Assembly: GCF_022234545.1 (NCBI RefSeq)
Contig: NZ_JAIEUI010000005.1
Coordinates: 186,001-250,000, forward strand
Direction: 5' to 3'
DNA from: Paenibacillus piscarius
Lineage (GTDB): Bacteria > Bacillota > Bacilli > Paenibacillales > Paenibacillaceae
Length of the DNA stretch: 64,000 nt
Shown here: one piece after another, positions 16,882 through 25,900 of the stretch
How the letters are laid out: each line of letters opens with the position of its first letter
Numbering within the stretch: the first letter of the stretch is position 1
Notes under the pieces: generated by a model
Database searches by the model: none
What the model saw: the letters and a program-made list of their open reading frames with translations, nothing else
Told to the model about the DNA's origin: nothing
Made by a program: the position numbers and the translations under genes

Positions 16882-17912
16882 ACAGGACTTTGTCATTCCC
16901 CCCGGCCAAACATCGCCGTTCCAGAGATATCAGTATTCTGACTCTGCTTGCTGCGCTTATCTTCATTCTGTTCCTGGTCAGCATGAATACCGGATTTATG
17001 CGGTTATCGCCGCTCGAAGTTCTACATACCCTGTCCGGCAGCGGCACCAGGCAGCAGGAGCTGATTCTGTTTGATTTCCGGCTGCCGCGGATCGTGATAT
17101 CACTGCTGATCGGTGCGGGCTTCGCGGTATCCGGGTCTATTCTGCAAGGCTTGTCGCGTAATGCTCTCGCCGAGCCGTCCACTCTGGGGATCAATGCCGG
17201 AGCCGGATTCGCCGTATTAATCTTCATCTCCTTCGTGCCGGCCACTGCAGCAGCTCCGATCTTCGTGCTTCCGCTGCTGGCGCTGGCAGGGGCCTCACTC
17301 ACCGCAACGCTGATCTATTTCCTGGCTTACAGGAGTGAGGACGGGCTCTCGCCGACCCGGATGATTCTGATCGGGATTGCCGTAGGTGCCGGGATCTATG
17401 CGGTTCAGCTCATTTTGTCGTTAAGACTGGACCCGCAGAATTATCAGTTCGTAGCCATCTGGCTGGCCGGCAAAATCTGGGGCGGAGACTGGCGGTTCGT
17501 GCTGGCCCTGCTGCCCTGGATATTGATCCTGCTGCCGTTCGCTTTCTATAAGGCACGGGTGCTCAACGTACTGAACCTGGGCGATGAAATCTCCAAGGGA
17601 TTGGGCCTGCCGCTTGAGCGGGAACGGCGGTGGCTGCTGGCGGCGGCGGTTGCACTTGCGGGAGCCTGTGTATCAGTCAGCGGAAGCATTGGCTTCGTCG
17701 GACTGATCGCACCGCATCTGGCCCGCAGGCTGGTGGGCCCGCGCCATCAGATCATGCTTCCTGCGGCTGCGCTGATTGGAGCGCTGCTGTTGCTTACGGC
17801 AGATACTGTCGGGCGATGGATATTGCAGCCGGCAGAGGTGCCTACAGGGATCGTGGTAGCGATTATCGGAGCCCCGTACTTTCTATATCTTTTGGCCAAA
17901 TCGAAGGCTTGA
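16878..17912 (+). CDS. FecCD-family iron-siderophore permease, subunit 2
   Basis: 344-residue partner of the preceding permease. The same family marks are present: FDFRLPRIVISLLIGAGFAVSGSILQGLSRNALAEPSTLGINAG (about 65-110, a continuous conserved region) and GSIGFVGLIAPHLARRLVG near 270. Two distinct FecCD subunits make a heterodimeric channel, as in FhuB/FhuG-like or YfiZ/YfhA systems. Confidence 0.93.
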   Translation: MNRTLSFPPAKHRRSRDISILTLLAALIFILFLVSMNTGFMRLSPLEVLHTLSGSGTRQQELILFDFRLPRIVISLLIGAGFAVSGSILQGLSRNALAEPSTLGINAGAGFAVLIFISFVPATAAAPIFVLPLLALAGASLTATLIYFLAYRSEDGLSPTRMILIGIAVGAGIYAVQLILSLRLDPQNYQFVAIWLAGKIWGGDWRFVLALLPWILILLPFAFYKARVLNVLNLGDEISKGLGLPLERERRWLLAAAVALAGACVSVSGSIGFVGLIAPHLARRLVGPRHQIMLPAAALIGALLLLTADTVGRWILQPAEVPTGIVVAIIGAPYFLYLLAKSKA

Positions 17913-17963
17913 AACAGGTATTAATAAACTAAATTCCAAATTGAATTCTAAGGAGTGTATAGG

Positions 17964-18770
17964 ATGTCGGAACGTCTAAATACAAAGCAGCTGAGCATCG
18001 GATATGCGGAGACTATGATTGTTAAGGAGCTGAATCTGTCGATTCCGACAGGGAAGATTACGGCGCTCGTCGGGGCGAACGGCTCGGGGAAATCAACAAT
18101 TCTGAAGACGATGGCCCGGATCATGAAGCCGCAGAGCGGAAGTGTCATGCTGGACGGGAAATCCATTCATAATCTGTCCACCAAAGAGGTGGCCCGCCAG
18201 CTGGCGATCCTGCCGCAGAACCCTACTGCACCGGACGGCTTAACTGTCTCCGAGCTGGTCAGCTATGGCCGGTATCCGCATCAGAAGGGGTTCGGCAACC
18301 TGACTCCGGAGGACCGCAGCATTATCGCGGAGGCCATTAGCGTAACAGGGATGAACGAATTCCGTGACCGTCCGATTGACCGTCTCTCCGGCGGACAGCG
18401 GCAGCGGGCCTGGATTGCGATGGCGCTGGCCCAGCAGACGGATATTCTGTTCCTGGATGAACCGACGACCTTCCTCGATATGGCTCATCAGCTGGAGGTG
18501 CTGCAGCTGCTGCAGAAGCTGAATGATACAGAAGGGCGGACCGTTATTATGGTGGTGCATGACTTGAACCATGCCTCCCGTTATGCACATCATATGGTGG
18601 CGATTAAGTCCGGCAATGTTATCAGTGAGGGTTCGCCGCAGGAGGTCATGACACCTGGTGTGCTGCGTCAGGTGTTCGGCATTGAGGCCGATATTGTACC
18701 TGATCCCCGTACAGGGGTGCCGCTGTGTCTGCCCTATGAGCTTGCGGCATACAAGGCAGCAGGGCTATAG
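17964..18770 (+). CDS. Iron-siderophore ABC transporter ATPase (FecE/FhuC/YusV-like)
   Basis: 268-residue cytoplasmic ATPase that energises the FecCD permeases. It has Walker A GANGSGKST, Q-loop LPQNPTAPDG, signature LSGGQRQRAWIAMAL, Walker B ILFLDEPTTFLD and H-loop MVVHDLNHA. A GTG at 17955 is in frame, but the ATG at 17964 is 8 bases after AAGGAG and is preferred. It completes the binding protein - permease - permease - ATPase set. Confidence 0.94.
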   Translation: MSERLNTKQLSIGYAETMIVKELNLSIPTGKITALVGANGSGKSTILKTMARIMKPQSGSVMLDGKSIHNLSTKEVARQLAILPQNPTAPDGLTVSELVSYGRYPHQKGFGNLTPEDRSIIAEAISVTGMNEFRDRPIDRLSGGQRQRAWIAMALAQQTDILFLDEPTTFLDMAHQLEVLQLLQKLNDTEGRTVIMVVHDLNHASRYAHHMVAIKSGNVISEGSPQEVMTPGVLRQVFGIEADIVPDPRTGVPLCLPYELAAYKAAGL

Positions 18771-18827
18771 TTCCGCCGGTACGGGTATAAACAGAAGCTG
18801 CGTGGAATAATATGGATGTAACTAATC

Positions 18828-18858
18828 GGCTCCGGTCATTGTCATTGACAACGGAGCC
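18828..18858 (+). terminator. Terminator of the siderophore operon
   Basis: GGCTCCG / CGGAGCC stem with an inner TTGTC...GACAA pairing. The T tail is interrupted. Confidence 0.55.
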
Positions 18859-18951
18859 TGTTCGTTGTTACAGTTGTGGTTGCGAAAGCCAATGATGCAC
18901 GGAACAGAGAGGCACGCAATTCATATCCATATGAGGTTAGGAGCATGAACA

Positions 18952-19866
18952 ATGAACATTGATCACATATATGAAGAGCTGCAGCCGCTAATCACTGCAG
19001 GTTCACTGAAACGCCATGAGGCGCTTAAAGATCTGGTCTATACCCGCATGGGCGGGGAAGCGGATATTTGGGCGGCTCCTGTTACATATGAAGAAATACA
19101 GACTATCTCTGCTTATGCCCGCGAGCATCAGATTCCGCTGACGGTGCTTGGCAACGGCTCGAATGTGATTATCCGCGACGGCGGCATCCGCGGCATTGTG
19201 CTGCAGACTTCCGATCTCACCGGAATGGGCATCCGGGACGGATTGCTGTATGCACAGTGCGGGGCGAAGATTATCGAGGTCTCAGGTTATGCGCTGGAGC
19301 AAGGGCTGACAGGTCTGGAATTCGCGTGCGGCATTCCCGGAACGGTAGGCGGGGCGCTCTATATGAATGCCGGAGCGTACGGCGGTGAAGTGAAGGATGT
19401 GCTGCACAGTGCGCTGGTAATTGACCGTAACGGACAGCTCTTAACTCTGGAGGGCGACCAGTTTGAATGGGGATACCGCAAAAGTGTTTTTGCCAGCGGA
19501 CACTATATTGTGCTGGAAGCCAGATTTGCGCTGCTCCCGGGCGAACCGGCGGCCATCAAGGCGAAGATGGATGAGTTAACCTATCTGCGTGAATCGAAGC
19601 AGCCGCTGGAGTACCCTTCGTGCGGAAGTGTATTCAAGCGGCCGCCGGGCCGGTATGCCGGCCAGCTGATTCAGGAGAGCGGACTTCAGGGCACACGCAT
19701 CGGCGGTGCAGAGGTGTCCCGCAAGCACGCCGGTTTCATCATTAATGCCGACAATGCGACCGCCAGCGATTATATCGGATTAATTCAGCATGTGCGTTCT
19801 GCTGTGAAGCAACATTTCGATGTGGAGCTGGAGACGGAAGTCGAGATTCTCGGCGAAGAGTTATAG
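18952..19866 (+). CDS. murB: UDP-N-acetylenolpyruvoylglucosamine reductase MurB
   Basis: 304-residue cytosolic FAD enzyme that makes UDP-MurNAc in peptidoglycan synthesis. FAD-binding parts seen are YTRMGGEADIW, LGNGSNVIIRDGG and EFACGIPGTVGGALYMNAGAYGGE in the region 118-142. The catalytic Ser lies in YPSCGSVFKRP near residue 226, and the C-terminus has the conserved Glu (ETEVEILG). It lacks the extra segment of type I enzymes, as in type II MurB. Stand-alone gene. Its 3' end overlaps the convergent gene by 6 bp. Confidence 0.96.
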   Translation: MNIDHIYEELQPLITAGSLKRHEALKDLVYTRMGGEADIWAAPVTYEEIQTISAYAREHQIPLTVLGNGSNVIIRDGGIRGIVLQTSDLTGMGIRDGLLYAQCGAKIIEVSGYALEQGLTGLEFACGIPGTVGGALYMNAGAYGGEVKDVLHSALVIDRNGQLLTLEGDQFEWGYRKSVFASGHYIVLEARFALLPGEPAAIKAKMDELTYLRESKQPLEYPSCGSVFKRPPGRYAGQLIQESGLQGTRIGGAEVSRKHAGFIINADNATASDYIGLIQHVRSAVKQHFDVELETEVEILGEEL

Positions 19867-20217
19867 GATATTCCCGCTAGAGTCAGGTAAGGACAGCGTA
19901 TATTTTGCCCGGTCGGTCTGCAGCTCCACCTGGTCTTCAGCCATGTTCTGGAGCTTCAGCCCGGCTACGGCAATCTCATACCCCGGCTGGGGCAGAGGCA
20001 CCAGTTCAGCGTCATCATTCAAGGTGCTGCCCGATCCCCGCAGAATCACGGCACTGTCCAGATAATCATCGATCACATCCTCAGCATTGCGGTAGTCCAC
20101 AGTTTCCACAGTGAAATGGACCGTGTCCAGATCCTCCAGCTCTTGCTTCTGAATGACAAGGGTAGCTTCCTTGTGCGCATTCAGCCAATCCATTAGCTTC
20201 TCAACATTTGCTTCCAT
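19861..20217 (-). CDS. Conserved hypothetical protein (118 aa)
   Basis: I do not recognise this protein. It starts MEANVEKLMDWLNAHKEATLVI, is acidic, and looks soluble with mixed alpha/beta content (LDTVHFTVETVDY, DSAVILRGSGSTLN, YEIAVAGLKLQN). It has no transmembrane segment. The frame allows an ATG at 20229, but that lies directly on the AAAGG site, while the ATG at 20217 is at suitable distance. It is convergent with murB, overlapping by 6 bp, and divergent from the ZIP transporter. Confidence 0.65.
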   Translation of the reverse strand: MEANVEKLMDWLNAHKEATLVIQKQELEDLDTVHFTVETVDYRNAEDVIDDYLDSAVILRGSGSTLNDDAELVPLPQPGYEIAVAGLKLQNMAEDQVELQTDRAKYTLSLPDSSGNIL

Positions 20218-20410
20218 CGGTGATCCCATCCTTTAGTTAAGGTATGATTATTATTTTTAAGTTACCCCTTTCTTAGTAATTGAATCCATTGTCTCTGTGG
20301 CCCGGCTTCATCCTGTCAGGTGTTTGCGGCTGCTGATTCCTGTGTAAACTACTTCTGTACATCGTTACACTCTTGGAATCCAATCAACATCAGCTGAGAA
20401 GGTGAATGAA

Positions 20411-21103
20411 ATGTGGAACGCTTTGTTGTGGGGCGCAGTGTCCGGGTCAGCTGTACTGATTGGGGCTCTGCTGGCTCTGTTTCTGCGGATTCCGGGCAAG
20501 CTGACGGGCTTCGTGATGGCCTTCGGGACTGGGGTACTGATTGGAGCGGCTGCTTATGAACTGCTGGAGGATTCTGCCGCTGACGGCGGGCTGACGCCAA
20601 CGATTATCGGCTTCACTGCCGGGGCACTGGTGTTCACCGTATTTGACTGGCTGATCTCCCGCAAAGAGGAGAATGGCGGCGGACTGGCTATTTTTGCCGG
20701 TACGGTCCTGGACGCCATCCCTGAATCGATTATGATCGGCGCCAGTCTGATTGCCGGACAAGGGGTAAGCGTGCTGCTGGTGATCGCTATCTTCATCAGT
20801 AATATTCCTGAGGGACTGTCGAGTACGGCCGGGCTGAAGGAGGATGGCTATGGCAAAAGCAAGATTATGCTGCTATGGCTGGGGGTGCTCGTGATCTCCA
20901 CCCTCGCTTCAGGAGGAGGCTATTTGTTCATGGATCACGCAGGCGGATTCACCAAAGCGCTGATTGCTTCTTTTGCCGGGGGCGGAATTATTGCGATGGT
21001 CTCTTCCAGCATGATGCCGGAGGCTTATCAAGACAGCGGGCCGCTAACCGGGTTCATCGCTGCCATGGGGCTGATGTGCTCATTGATTCTGGATCAGCTA
21101 TGA
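20411..21103 (+). CDS. ZIP-family metal transporter
   Basis: 230-residue membrane protein with about eight helices and ZIP-family helix IV/V features: GTVLDAIPESIMIGASL and ISNIPEGLSSTAGL, holding the conserved Pro-Glu pairs, plus MMPEAYQDSG near the C-terminus. ZIP proteins import Zn2+, Fe2+ or Mn2+. The His of canonical H-x-x-P-E motifs is replaced by Asp (DAIPES) and Asn (SNIPEG), so the cation is uncertain. An upstream in-frame GTG (20402) exists, but the ATG at 20411 follows AGAAGGTGA. Confidence 0.83.
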   Translation: MWNALLWGAVSGSAVLIGALLALFLRIPGKLTGFVMAFGTGVLIGAAAYELLEDSAADGGLTPTIIGFTAGALVFTVFDWLISRKEENGGGLAIFAGTVLDAIPESIMIGASLIAGQGVSVLLVIAIFISNIPEGLSSTAGLKEDGYGKSKIMLLWLGVLVISTLASGGGYLFMDHAGGFTKALIASFAGGGIIAMVSSSMMPEAYQDSGPLTGFIAAMGLMCSLILDQL

Positions 21104-21106
21104 GGC

Positions 21107-21136
21107 TTGTCAAGGCTGAGGCAATCATGATATAGT
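21107..21136 (+). promoter_or_regulatory. Promoter of the queFCDE operon
   Basis: TTGTCA, an 18-base spacer and TATAGT predict a start near 21143, so the leader includes the preQ1 aptamer. Confidence 0.55.
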
Positions 21137-21198
21137 TCAAGACGCACCATAAGGCAGCATCTATGTGCATAAAGAAGGAATCTGCGCCACGGCGCAGG

Positions 21199-21232
21199 AG
21201 AGGTTCGCAAACTCCCTCTATAAAAAACTAAG
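21199..21232 (+). ncRNA. preQ1-I riboswitch aptamer
   Basis: AGAGGTTCGCAAACTCCCTC, then TATAAAAAACTAA, matches the class I preQ1 aptamer: P1 stem AGAGG/CCTCT, a short L2-P2 loop and the A-rich tail that folds back to form the pseudoknot. Ligand binding normally lowers expression. A perfect 7-bp hairpin CTGCGCC-AC-GGCGCAG (21182-21197) sits directly before it. A second strong hairpin, GTACGGC-AGC-GCCGTAC at 21266-21282, lies between aptamer and queF. The 165-nt distance to the queF start is unusually long for this class. Confidence 0.93.
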
Positions 21233-21395
21233 ACCGCTTAAGGGAATAGTCAGGAAGCTTAAGAGGTACGGCAGCGCCGTACTTCTGTCTTGGCGTTCGG
21301 CGTGTCTCAAACTTCGTAGAGCCAGGTTTACGGGAATCTCGTTCTTCTTTCCAATTCAGGCCAGGAGCCTGGGGAAAAGAGAGGGGTTTTTTGTC

Positions 21396-21896
21396 ATGTC
21401 AGAAGGCAGATTGAAAGAGGAAATGCAGGAGGTTACCCTGCTGGGCAACCAAGGTACACAGTACAAGTTCGGTTATGATCCGCAGATTCTGGAGGCGTTC
21501 GACAACAAGCATCCCGGGCGCGATTACTTCGTCAAGTTCAATTGCCCGGAGTTCACCAGTCTGTGCCCCGTGACCGGACAGCCGGATTTCGGGGTGATGT
21601 ACATCTCGTATATCCCCGACATTAAGATGGTAGAATCCAAGTCGCTGAAGCTCTATCTGTTCAGCTTCCGCAATCATGGGGATTTCCATGAAGATTGTGT
21701 CAACATTATCATGAATGACCTAATCGCACTGATGGAGCCCCGTTATATTGAGGTCTGGGGCAAGTTCACGCCGCGCGGCGGCATCTCGATCGATCCTTAC
21801 TGCAACTGGGGCCGTCCGGGAACCAAGTATGAGGCCATGGCCGGACACCGGCTGATGAATCATGACCTGTATCCCGAGAAAGTGGATAACCGCTAA
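21396..21896 (+). CDS. queF: preQ0 reductase QueF (NADPH-dependent 7-cyano-7-deazaguanine reductase)
   Basis: 166-residue type I (unimodular) QueF that reduces preQ0 to preQ1 in queuosine synthesis. The catalytic Cys57 lies in [13 protein letters not shown], the NADPH-binding QueF motif is ESKSLKLY (about 80-87), and NHGDFHEDC holds the conserved His/Glu. The frame is open far upstream through the riboswitch, but homologues begin near [10 protein letters not shown], and this ATG follows GAGAGGGG. First gene of queF-queC-queD-queE, all on one transcript behind the preQ1 riboswitch. Confidence 0.96.
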   Translation: MSEGRLKEEMQEVTLLGNQGTQYKFGYDPQILEAFDNKHPGRDYFVKFNCPEFTSLCPVTGQPDFGVMYISYIPDIKMVESKSLKLYLFSFRNHGDFHEDCVNIIMNDLIALMEPRYIEVWGKFTPRGGISIDPYCNWGRPGTKYEAMAGHRLMNHDLYPEKVDNR

Positions 21897-21940
21897 TCCG
21901 GCAAGCCATGCTCACAGAGCAATAAGGAGGAGATGAAGAG

Positions 21941-22603
21941 ATGAATAGACAAGCACTGGTCGTCTTCAGCGGCGGCCAAGACAGCACCACCTGCCTGGCC
22001 TGGGCCTTGCAGCAATTCGAGGAGGTCCAGGCAGTTACCTTCAATTATAACCAGCGCCACGCAGCAGAGATTGAGGTGGCCCAGAGCATTGCTGCCGACT
22101 TCGGCGTGAAGCAGCATATTCTGGATCTGGGCCTGCTGAACCAGCTGGCTCCGAACGCATTGACCCGCGAGGATATTGCGATTACCGCCGGGGAAGGCGA
22201 AGAGCTGCCCAGCACGTTCGTGGACGGGCGGAACCTGCTGTTCCTGTCGTTCGCGGCTATTCTGGCGAAGCAGCTCGGGTATGCCAACATCATTACGGGA
22301 GTCTGCCAGACGGACTTCAGCGGATACCCGGACTGCCGGGATGTGTTCGTCAAGTCTCTGAATGTGACACTTAATCTGGCGATGGATTACGAATTCGTGA
22401 TTCATACTCCGCTGATGTGGCTGGACAAGAAGGAGACCTGGAAGCTCGCCGACGAGCTGGGCCAGTTCGACTATGTCCGGGAGCGGACCTTAACCTGCTA
22501 CAACGGGATCCCCGGCAGCGGCTGCGGAACCTGCCCGGCCTGTCTTCTCCGTCAGCGGGGGCTGGAGCAGTATGAGGCAGAGCGGCGAAAGGCGGAGTTG
22601 TAA
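21941..22603 (+). CDS. queC: 7-cyano-7-deazaguanine synthase QueC
   Basis: 220-residue ATP-dependent enzyme converting 7-carboxy-7-deazaguanine to preQ0. The PP-loop [10 protein letters not shown] at residues 8-17 binds ATP. The C-terminal zinc site is the cysteine cluster [16 protein letters not shown], and FVDGRNLLF is family-typical. AAGGAGGAG precedes the ATG. The stop overlaps the queD start by one base (TAATG). Confidence 0.96.
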   Translation: MNRQALVVFSGGQDSTTCLAWALQQFEEVQAVTFNYNQRHAAEIEVAQSIAADFGVKQHILDLGLLNQLAPNALTREDIAITAGEGEELPSTFVDGRNLLFLSFAAILAKQLGYANIITGVCQTDFSGYPDCRDVFVKSLNVTLNLAMDYEFVIHTPLMWLDKKETWKLADELGQFDYVRERTLTCYNGIPGSGCGTCPACLLRQRGLEQYEAERRKAEL

Positions 22604-23085
22604 TGCAGGGCGAAGTATCGGTATGCAAAATCTTCACCTTTGACGCAGCCCACCAGCTCATCGGGCATAAAGGGAAATGCAGCAATCTGCACGGGCACAC
22701 TTACAAGCTTGAGGTGGTGCTGAAGGGTGTGCCGTCCGTGGAAGAAGGCCAGTCGGATGAGGGATTCGTCATTGATTTCAGCGATATCAAGCAGGTTGTA
22801 CAAGGAGCGGTAGTGGACAGGCTGGATCACGCCTTCCTGGCGATGGGCAATGAGCCTGTGCTGGAGACGCTGATGGCGACCCGCTCCAAGGTGGCGCTGC
22901 TGTCCTTCCGCACAACCGCCGAGAATCTGTCGGCTTACATTGCCTATGAATTGAAACAGGCTTCGCTGCCGGTGTATTCTGTGAAGTTATGGGAGACCCC
23001 GACCTCCTGGGCCGAGGTGCTGGCTGCGGACATCCCGGAGGAAGGACCGTCCTACCGCCTGTACGGAGGCTGCGATTATGAGTAG
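22603..23085 (+). CDS. queD: 6-carboxytetrahydropterin synthase QueD
   Basis: 160-residue PTPS-family zinc enzyme converting 7,8-dihydroneopterin triphosphate to 6-carboxy-tetrahydropterin, the entry step from GTP. Zinc histidines are in FDAAHQL and NLHGHTY, the catalytic Cys in GKCSNLHGH, and DHAFLAM and WETPTSWAEV are conserved. At 160 residues it is longer than the shortest QueD proteins because of an insert around 85-105. Overlaps queC by 1 bp and queE by 8 bp. Confidence 0.95.
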   Translation: MQGEVSVCKIFTFDAAHQLIGHKGKCSNLHGHTYKLEVVLKGVPSVEEGQSDEGFVIDFSDIKQVVQGAVVDRLDHAFLAMGNEPVLETLMATRSKVALLSFRTTAENLSAYIAYELKQASLPVYSVKLWETPTSWAEVLAADIPEEGPSYRLYGGCDYE

Positions 23086-23800
23086 AATTCCGGTTATTGA
23101 AATGTTCGGACCGACCATCCAGGGCGAAGGGGCGGTCATCGGCGTCAAAACCATGTTCGTCCGCACCTACGGCTGCGACTACCGCTGCAGCTGGTGTGAT
23201 TCTGCCTTCACCTGGGACGGATCGGCTAAGGATAAAGTGAAGATGCTTACGCCGCAGGAGGTGCTCTCAGGCTTACTTGCGCTGGCGGGAGAGAATTTCG
23301 ATTGTGTCACGATCTCGGGCGGCAATCCGGCACTGATCGGGGAGGCGATGGGAGAGTTCATCCGCCTGCTCCACGAACGCGGTATCCAGGCTGCTATTGA
23401 GACGCAGGGCAGCTGGTGGCAGGAGTGGTTCAGCGAGGTGGATGTGCTGACAATCAGCCCTAAGCCGCCCAGCTCCGGGATGGAGACCGACTGGGACAGG
23501 CTGGATGAGATTATGGATAGAGTCCGCAAAGACGGCAGGGCTAATTATAGCCTGAAGGTGGTTGTGTTCGATCTGACGGATTATGATTATGCGCGTAAGG
23601 TGCACTTCAGGTATCCCGGAGTTCCGCTGTTCCTGCAGCCGGGGAATGATAACGTAACGGAGGAGGGCAATATCTCGGGCCGCCTGCTGGCCCGGCTGGA
23701 GTGGCTGTTCCAGCAGGTGATCGCTGATCCGCAGATGAACCGGGCGCGGGTGCTGCCGCAGCTTCACGCCTTGGTCTGGCATAACAAGCGGGGGAAGTAA
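23078..23800 (+). CDS. queE: 7-carboxy-7-deazaguanine synthase QueE
   Basis: 240-residue radical SAM enzyme that rearranges 6-carboxy-tetrahydropterin to 7-carboxy-7-deazaguanine. The cluster motif is Cys33-x3-Cys37-x2-Cys40 (CDYRCSWC). GPTIQGEG at 11-18 and SGGNPAL (GGE-like region) are also conserved. Last gene of the preQ1-regulated operon. queG/tgt-type late genes are not in this window. Confidence 0.95.
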   Translation: MSRIPVIEMFGPTIQGEGAVIGVKTMFVRTYGCDYRCSWCDSAFTWDGSAKDKVKMLTPQEVLSGLLALAGENFDCVTISGGNPALIGEAMGEFIRLLHERGIQAAIETQGSWWQEWFSEVDVLTISPKPPSSGMETDWDRLDEIMDRVRKDGRANYSLKVVVFDLTDYDYARKVHFRYPGVPLFLQPGNDNVTEEGNISGRLLARLEWLFQQVIADPQMNRARVLPQLHALVWHNKRGK

Positions 23801-23859
23801 TTCTCTTACAGTCTGGTATAATCATTTGTAATAGATTCCGAAGCAGGAGGTATCTTACA

Positions 23860-24678
23860 ATGAACCAGATGATAAATGCCATGAAGCCGATTCGCCGCTC
23901 CAGACTGAGATTGTTTGCCGGCAAGCGTTATTTTACCTGGAAGAGATACTGGAGATGGATGATGTCACGGGAAAAGCTCGCCAGTGAGCAGCTGTCCGCC
24001 GCACTGCCGTATGAGGCCTCCAGTCACGCCACTCCGCTGCTGCGCAAATTGCGCAATGTTGATATGCAGCTCCAATATAACAAAATCACGAATCTGAAGC
24101 TGGCCATAGCGAAGCTTGACGGGCTGGTGATCCGTCCGGGCGAGACCTTCTCCTATTGGCGTACGATCGGCAAGCCGACCCGCCGGAAAGGCTATCTGGA
24201 CGGAATGGTCCTGCATTATGGCGGTTTCCGCACGGGAACCGGCGGCGGATTATGCCAATTGTCCAATCTAATCTACTGGATGACCCTCCACACTCCGCTG
24301 ACCGTAACCGAACGGCACCGGCACAGCTATGATGTGTTCCCCGATGAGCAGCGCACCCAGCCTTTCGGCAGCGGAGCCACCTGTGCGTATAACTATCTGG
24401 ATCTCCAGCTCCGGAATGAAACGCAGCAGGTCTATCAGCTGAAGCTGTCTCTGGATGAGACCCATCTGCATGGTGAGTGGCGCTGTGACGGACAACAGCT
24501 CTATCATTATGAGGTCTACGAGGAGGGTCACCGCATCAGTCTGGAGCCGTGGGGCGGGTATATCCGCCGTAATGCAATCCGCCGCAGGGTGCTTACGCAT
24601 ACCGGAGAGGTAGCAGGGGACGAAGCCGTAGCCGAGAACCACGCACTGATGATGTATTCTCCGTTGCTGCATGGATAG
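23860..24678 (+). CDS. VanW family protein
   Basis: 272-residue protein with the VanW domain of unknown biochemical role (accessory in some vancomycin clusters, common in Firmicutes). Motifs seen: LKLAIAKLDGLVIRPGETFSYW (about 83-105, conserved region), GYLDGMVLHYGGFRTGTGGGLCQLSN and LYWMTLHTPLTVTERHRHSYDVFPD. No signal peptide is apparent. The N-terminus is basic (RRSRLRLFAGKRYFTWKRYW). No van resistance genes are near, so a resistance role is not implied. The ATG follows GCAGGAGG. Confidence 0.9.
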   Translation: MNQMINAMKPIRRSRLRLFAGKRYFTWKRYWRWMMSREKLASEQLSAALPYEASSHATPLLRKLRNVDMQLQYNKITNLKLAIAKLDGLVIRPGETFSYWRTIGKPTRRKGYLDGMVLHYGGFRTGTGGGLCQLSNLIYWMTLHTPLTVTERHRHSYDVFPDEQRTQPFGSGATCAYNYLDLQLRNETQQVYQLKLSLDETHLHGEWRCDGQQLYHYEVYEEGHRISLEPWGGYIRRNAIRRRVLTHTGEVAGDEAVAENHALMMYSPLLHG

Positions 24679-24711
24679 AGCCGGCTGATTTACAATTTCC
24701 TGCAAAGGCAT

Positions 24712-24745
24712 GGAAACCGTCTGGAGACGGATTCCGTGTCTTTTT
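24712..24745 (+). terminator. Terminator after the VanW gene
   Basis: GGAA-CCGTCT / AGACGG-TTCC stem followed by TTTTT. Confidence 0.75.
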
Positions 24746-24801
24746 GCAAATATAAGAATTTATATGTTGTACACGATAACTTATCCTTATATTTCTCGCT
24801 G

Positions 24802-24840
24802 AAACGGGTGCCGTCCTTAAAAAGGACGGTATCGCCGTTT
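24802..24840. other. Strong perfect hairpin in the vanW-eamA gap
   Basis: CCGTCCTT / AAGGACGG with an AAA loop, nested inside AAACGG / CCGTTT. No T run follows directly. Its role is unknown; it may be a terminator remnant or a leader structure of the next gene. Confidence 0.4.
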
Positions 24841-24944
24841 CCACTTGTGTGGACAGAGAATATTTTGAAAAAGGCTGCTTTTTTCGGCAATTTGCGTTAA
24901 ATTAACATAATGAGTCTTACCACATATAAAGGGGCATTTTTGTT

Positions 24945-25859
24945 ATGAATTCCAGTAAACCGCCTGTTCCCGTTCCTCTGCTGATGGTCATCGGCATTGT
25001 GGCGGTCTCGTTCTCCTCAATCTTCATTAAATGGTCCGCCGCCCCTGTATCGGTTCAAGGCATGTACCGGCTGCTGTTCACCTCACTGCTGATGCTGCCG
25101 TTCGCCCGGCCATACACGGGTGCTGCCGCGCAGCTCGGGCTGAAGGACTGGCTGCTGCTGGTCGCCTCAGGTGCGCTGCTCGCACTGCATTTCCTGCTCT
25201 GGATGGGCTCGCTTAATTACACCTCCGTTGCCAGCTCGACGATGATTATGGCATTGGAGCCGTTATTCATTATGATCGGTGCGTACATTCTGTTTAAAGA
25301 GCGCAACAGTCTTCTTGCCATGCTCGGGATGGCGGTCGCCATCTTCGGGGTCGTCTTCATCGGCTGGGGGGACATCGGGCTGTCGGCCGAGAATTTGAAG
25401 GGAGATCTGCTGTCGGTGGGCGGGACTATCGCGGTGGCCGGACATCTGCTGCTCGGTCAGCGGCTGGTGGTGCGTATGCCTTCGTACCTGTACAGCCTGA
25501 TTGTTTTTGTCGCCGCAGCTCTTGTCTTCGCTGTGTACAATCTGATCACCGGGACAGCGTTCTTCGCTTATCCGGCCCGCGAATGGGGAATCTTCGTGCT
25601 GCTGGCGGTAGTGCCGACGGTCTTCGGCCACATTCTGTTTAACTGGCTGCTGCAATATGTATCGGCAACTACTGTGTCCATGAATATTCTGGGCGAGCCG
25701 GTGGGGGCAAGTATTCTCGCCTTCCTGCTGCTGGGTGAACACCTCAGCGGGCTGCAGTGGGCAGGCGGTGTGCTGGTGCTCGCCGGGCTTGGCGTCTATC
25801 TGTATTCAGGCCGCAAGAAGACGCTGAAGCTGGAGGAAGCACTGCCCAGTGCTTCATAG
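24945..25859 (+). CDS. EamA/DMT-family transporter
   Basis: 304-residue inner-membrane protein with ten helices in two EamA repeats (about 12-145 and 158-290). Typical features are the first-helix FSSIFIKWSAAPVS, SSTMIMALEPLFIMIGAY at the end of repeat 1, and TTVSMNILGEPVGASILAFLLLGE at the end of repeat 2. The family exports metabolites or drugs, and the substrate cannot be predicted. The ATG follows AAAGGGG. The methyltransferase follows 42 bp later. Confidence 0.87.
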   Translation: MNSSKPPVPVPLLMVIGIVAVSFSSIFIKWSAAPVSVQGMYRLLFTSLLMLPFARPYTGAAAQLGLKDWLLLVASGALLALHFLLWMGSLNYTSVASSTMIMALEPLFIMIGAYILFKERNSLLAMLGMAVAIFGVVFIGWGDIGLSAENLKGDLLSVGGTIAVAGHLLLGQRLVVRMPSYLYSLIVFVAAALVFAVYNLITGTAFFAYPAREWGIFVLLAVVPTVFGHILFNWLLQYVSATTVSMNILGEPVGASILAFLLLGEHLSGLQWAGGVLVLAGLGVYLYSGRKKTLKLEEALPSAS

Positions 25860-25900
25860 CTCGGATAGAAACATATATATAGTAAGGGAGAACGACAGAA

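Noticed and set aside
21165..21395. N-terminal extension of QueF through the riboswitch
   Set aside because: The extension is translated riboswitch RNA; the ATG at 21396 gives the normal family start and has its own ribosome site.
23860..24678. Vancomycin-resistance cluster
   Set aside because: VanW-domain proteins are widespread, and no vanHAX, vanR or vanS genes lie in the window.
24690..24890. 66-residue antisense frame in the vanW-eamA gap
   Set aside because: It begins at a TTG without a ribosome site and crosses a perfect hairpin and the vanW terminator.
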